In this document: positions 63,622 to 64,000 of the stretch, piece after piece
Numbering within the stretch: the stretch's first letter is position 1
Layout of the letters: each line of letters begins with the position of its first letter
Source: Streptomyces sp. 1331.2
Lineage (GTDB): Bacteria > Actinomycetota > Actinomycetes > Streptomycetales > Streptomycetaceae
Direction: 5' to 3'
Assembly (NCBI RefSeq): GCF_900199205.1
Contig: NZ_OBMJ01000001.1
Location: forward strand, 3,661,001-3,725,000
DNA: 64,000 nt
Translations under genes and position numbers: made by a program
Notes under the pieces: model-generated
What the model saw: only the letters and a program-made list of their open reading frames with translations
Databases searched by the model: none
Told to the model about the DNA's origin: nothing

Positions 63622-64000
63622 CTACCGCAGCGGCCCCTCCGGCGGCCGCTGGCGCGGCATCGTGGGCCGGGTGCCCGGCGGCGGCAGCACCCGCACCTGG
63701 GCGCCCACCCCCGGTTCGGAGCGCCCGCCCCAGCTGCCGGGGGCCTGGGTGGGCAGCTGGGTCATCGAGGCGCGGAACTCCAGCATCCACTCCGCGGTCT
63801 CGGTGCGGACCATGTCCGAGATGTCCTCGCAGAACCGGCGCAGCACGCCCAGGCAGCGCTCGGCGGCCTCGCCCGCGGTGCCCTCGGTCGGGCCGAGCAC
63901 CTCGCGCACGCACTCCGACGCCCAGTCGAACTGGAAGGCCTCCAGCCGGCGTTGCAGCGCCTGGCCGGTGGAGACGTCCCGCATCCAGCCGGAGGTCAGG
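63622..64000 (-). CDS. Hypothetical protein, C-terminal part (5' end outside window)
   Basis: The frame is open to the right window edge, with an internal ATG at 63984. The visible 125 residues include a helical part (LQRRLEAFQFDWASECVREVLG…TAGEAAERCLGVLRRFCEDISDM) and a Pro/Arg-rich C terminus. I do not recognise the family. It converges on the preceding gene with a 26-base gap. Confidence 0.6.
   Translation of the reverse strand, partial: LTSGWMRDVSTGQALQRRLEAFQFDWASECVREVLGPTEGTAGEAAERCLGVLRRFCEDISDMVRTETAEWMLEFRASMTQLPTQAPGSWGGRSEPGVGAQVRVLPPPGTRPTMPRQRPPEGPLR

Overview
The window is a 64 kb piece of a high-GC actinobacterial chromosome, almost certainly Streptomycetaceae (Streptomyces or Kitasatospora). 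The evidence is the very high GC content, frequent GTG starts, four-base GTGA/ATGA gene overlaps, mycothiol-type and FemX-type genes, and a gene order that follows the oriC-proximal block of S. coelicolor as I remember it (parA-parB to dnaB, about SCO3886 to SCO3911). No rRNA, tRNA, CRISPR array, transposase or complete prophage was seen.

Left part (1-33 kb) is the origin-proximal core. It opens inside parA, followed by parB, a GNAT gene, trxA and trxB (with a clear sigma-R type promoter), then an ECF sigma factor/anti-sigma pair, a membrane pseudokinase, MurJ and a DUF6049 secreted protein, all on the minus strand. The divergent CCA-adding enzyme is followed by two paralogous LppU/SCO3897-type membrane proteins, an MFS transporter, myo-inositol-phosphate synthase (mycothiol and phosphatidylinositol precursor) and a PadR regulator with palindromic operators. 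Next come a bifunctional penicillin-binding protein, a GT87-type membrane glycosyltransferase, an alanine-racemase-fold/FemX operon for peptidoglycan, the rpsF-ssb-rpsR-rplI operon, a MATE transporter and replicative helicase dnaB. Four perfect parS sites (GTTTCACGTGAAAC) and one near-perfect site are scattered here; one lies inside the sigma factor gene and one overlaps the possible start of the MFS gene. A cluster of DnaA boxes precedes dnaB.

Middle part (33-49 kb): an Eis-type acetyltransferase, then manA and polyprenol-phosphate-mannose synthase. A beta-lactamase-fold hydrolase is followed by a molybdenum-cofactor group (MobA-like, DUF6457, MoeA) coupled to a K+ channel with an RCK domain. 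Then come a quinone oxidoreductase, a proteasome activator (Bpa), two membrane Ser/Thr kinases, a phosphotransferase and a DevR-like response regulator.

Right part (49-64 kb): a branched-chain 2-oxoacid dehydrogenase operon (bkdABC), a sortase-anchored surface protein (LAHTG signal), a BenE transporter, a secreted M64 metallopeptidase, an MFS transporter and a phage-type BRO-N antirepressor-like gene associated with a duplicated 38-bp element. The window ends with a mycothiol-dependent isomerase family protein, a nitrilase-fold amidase, a GntR/FCD regulator and two unrecognised proteins, the last cut by the window edge.

Functionally the block joins chromosome segregation and replication (ParAB/parS, DnaA boxes, DnaB, SSB), cell-wall assembly (MurJ, pseudokinase, PBP, FemX) and redox homeostasis (TrxAB, Ino1, mycothiol enzymes).
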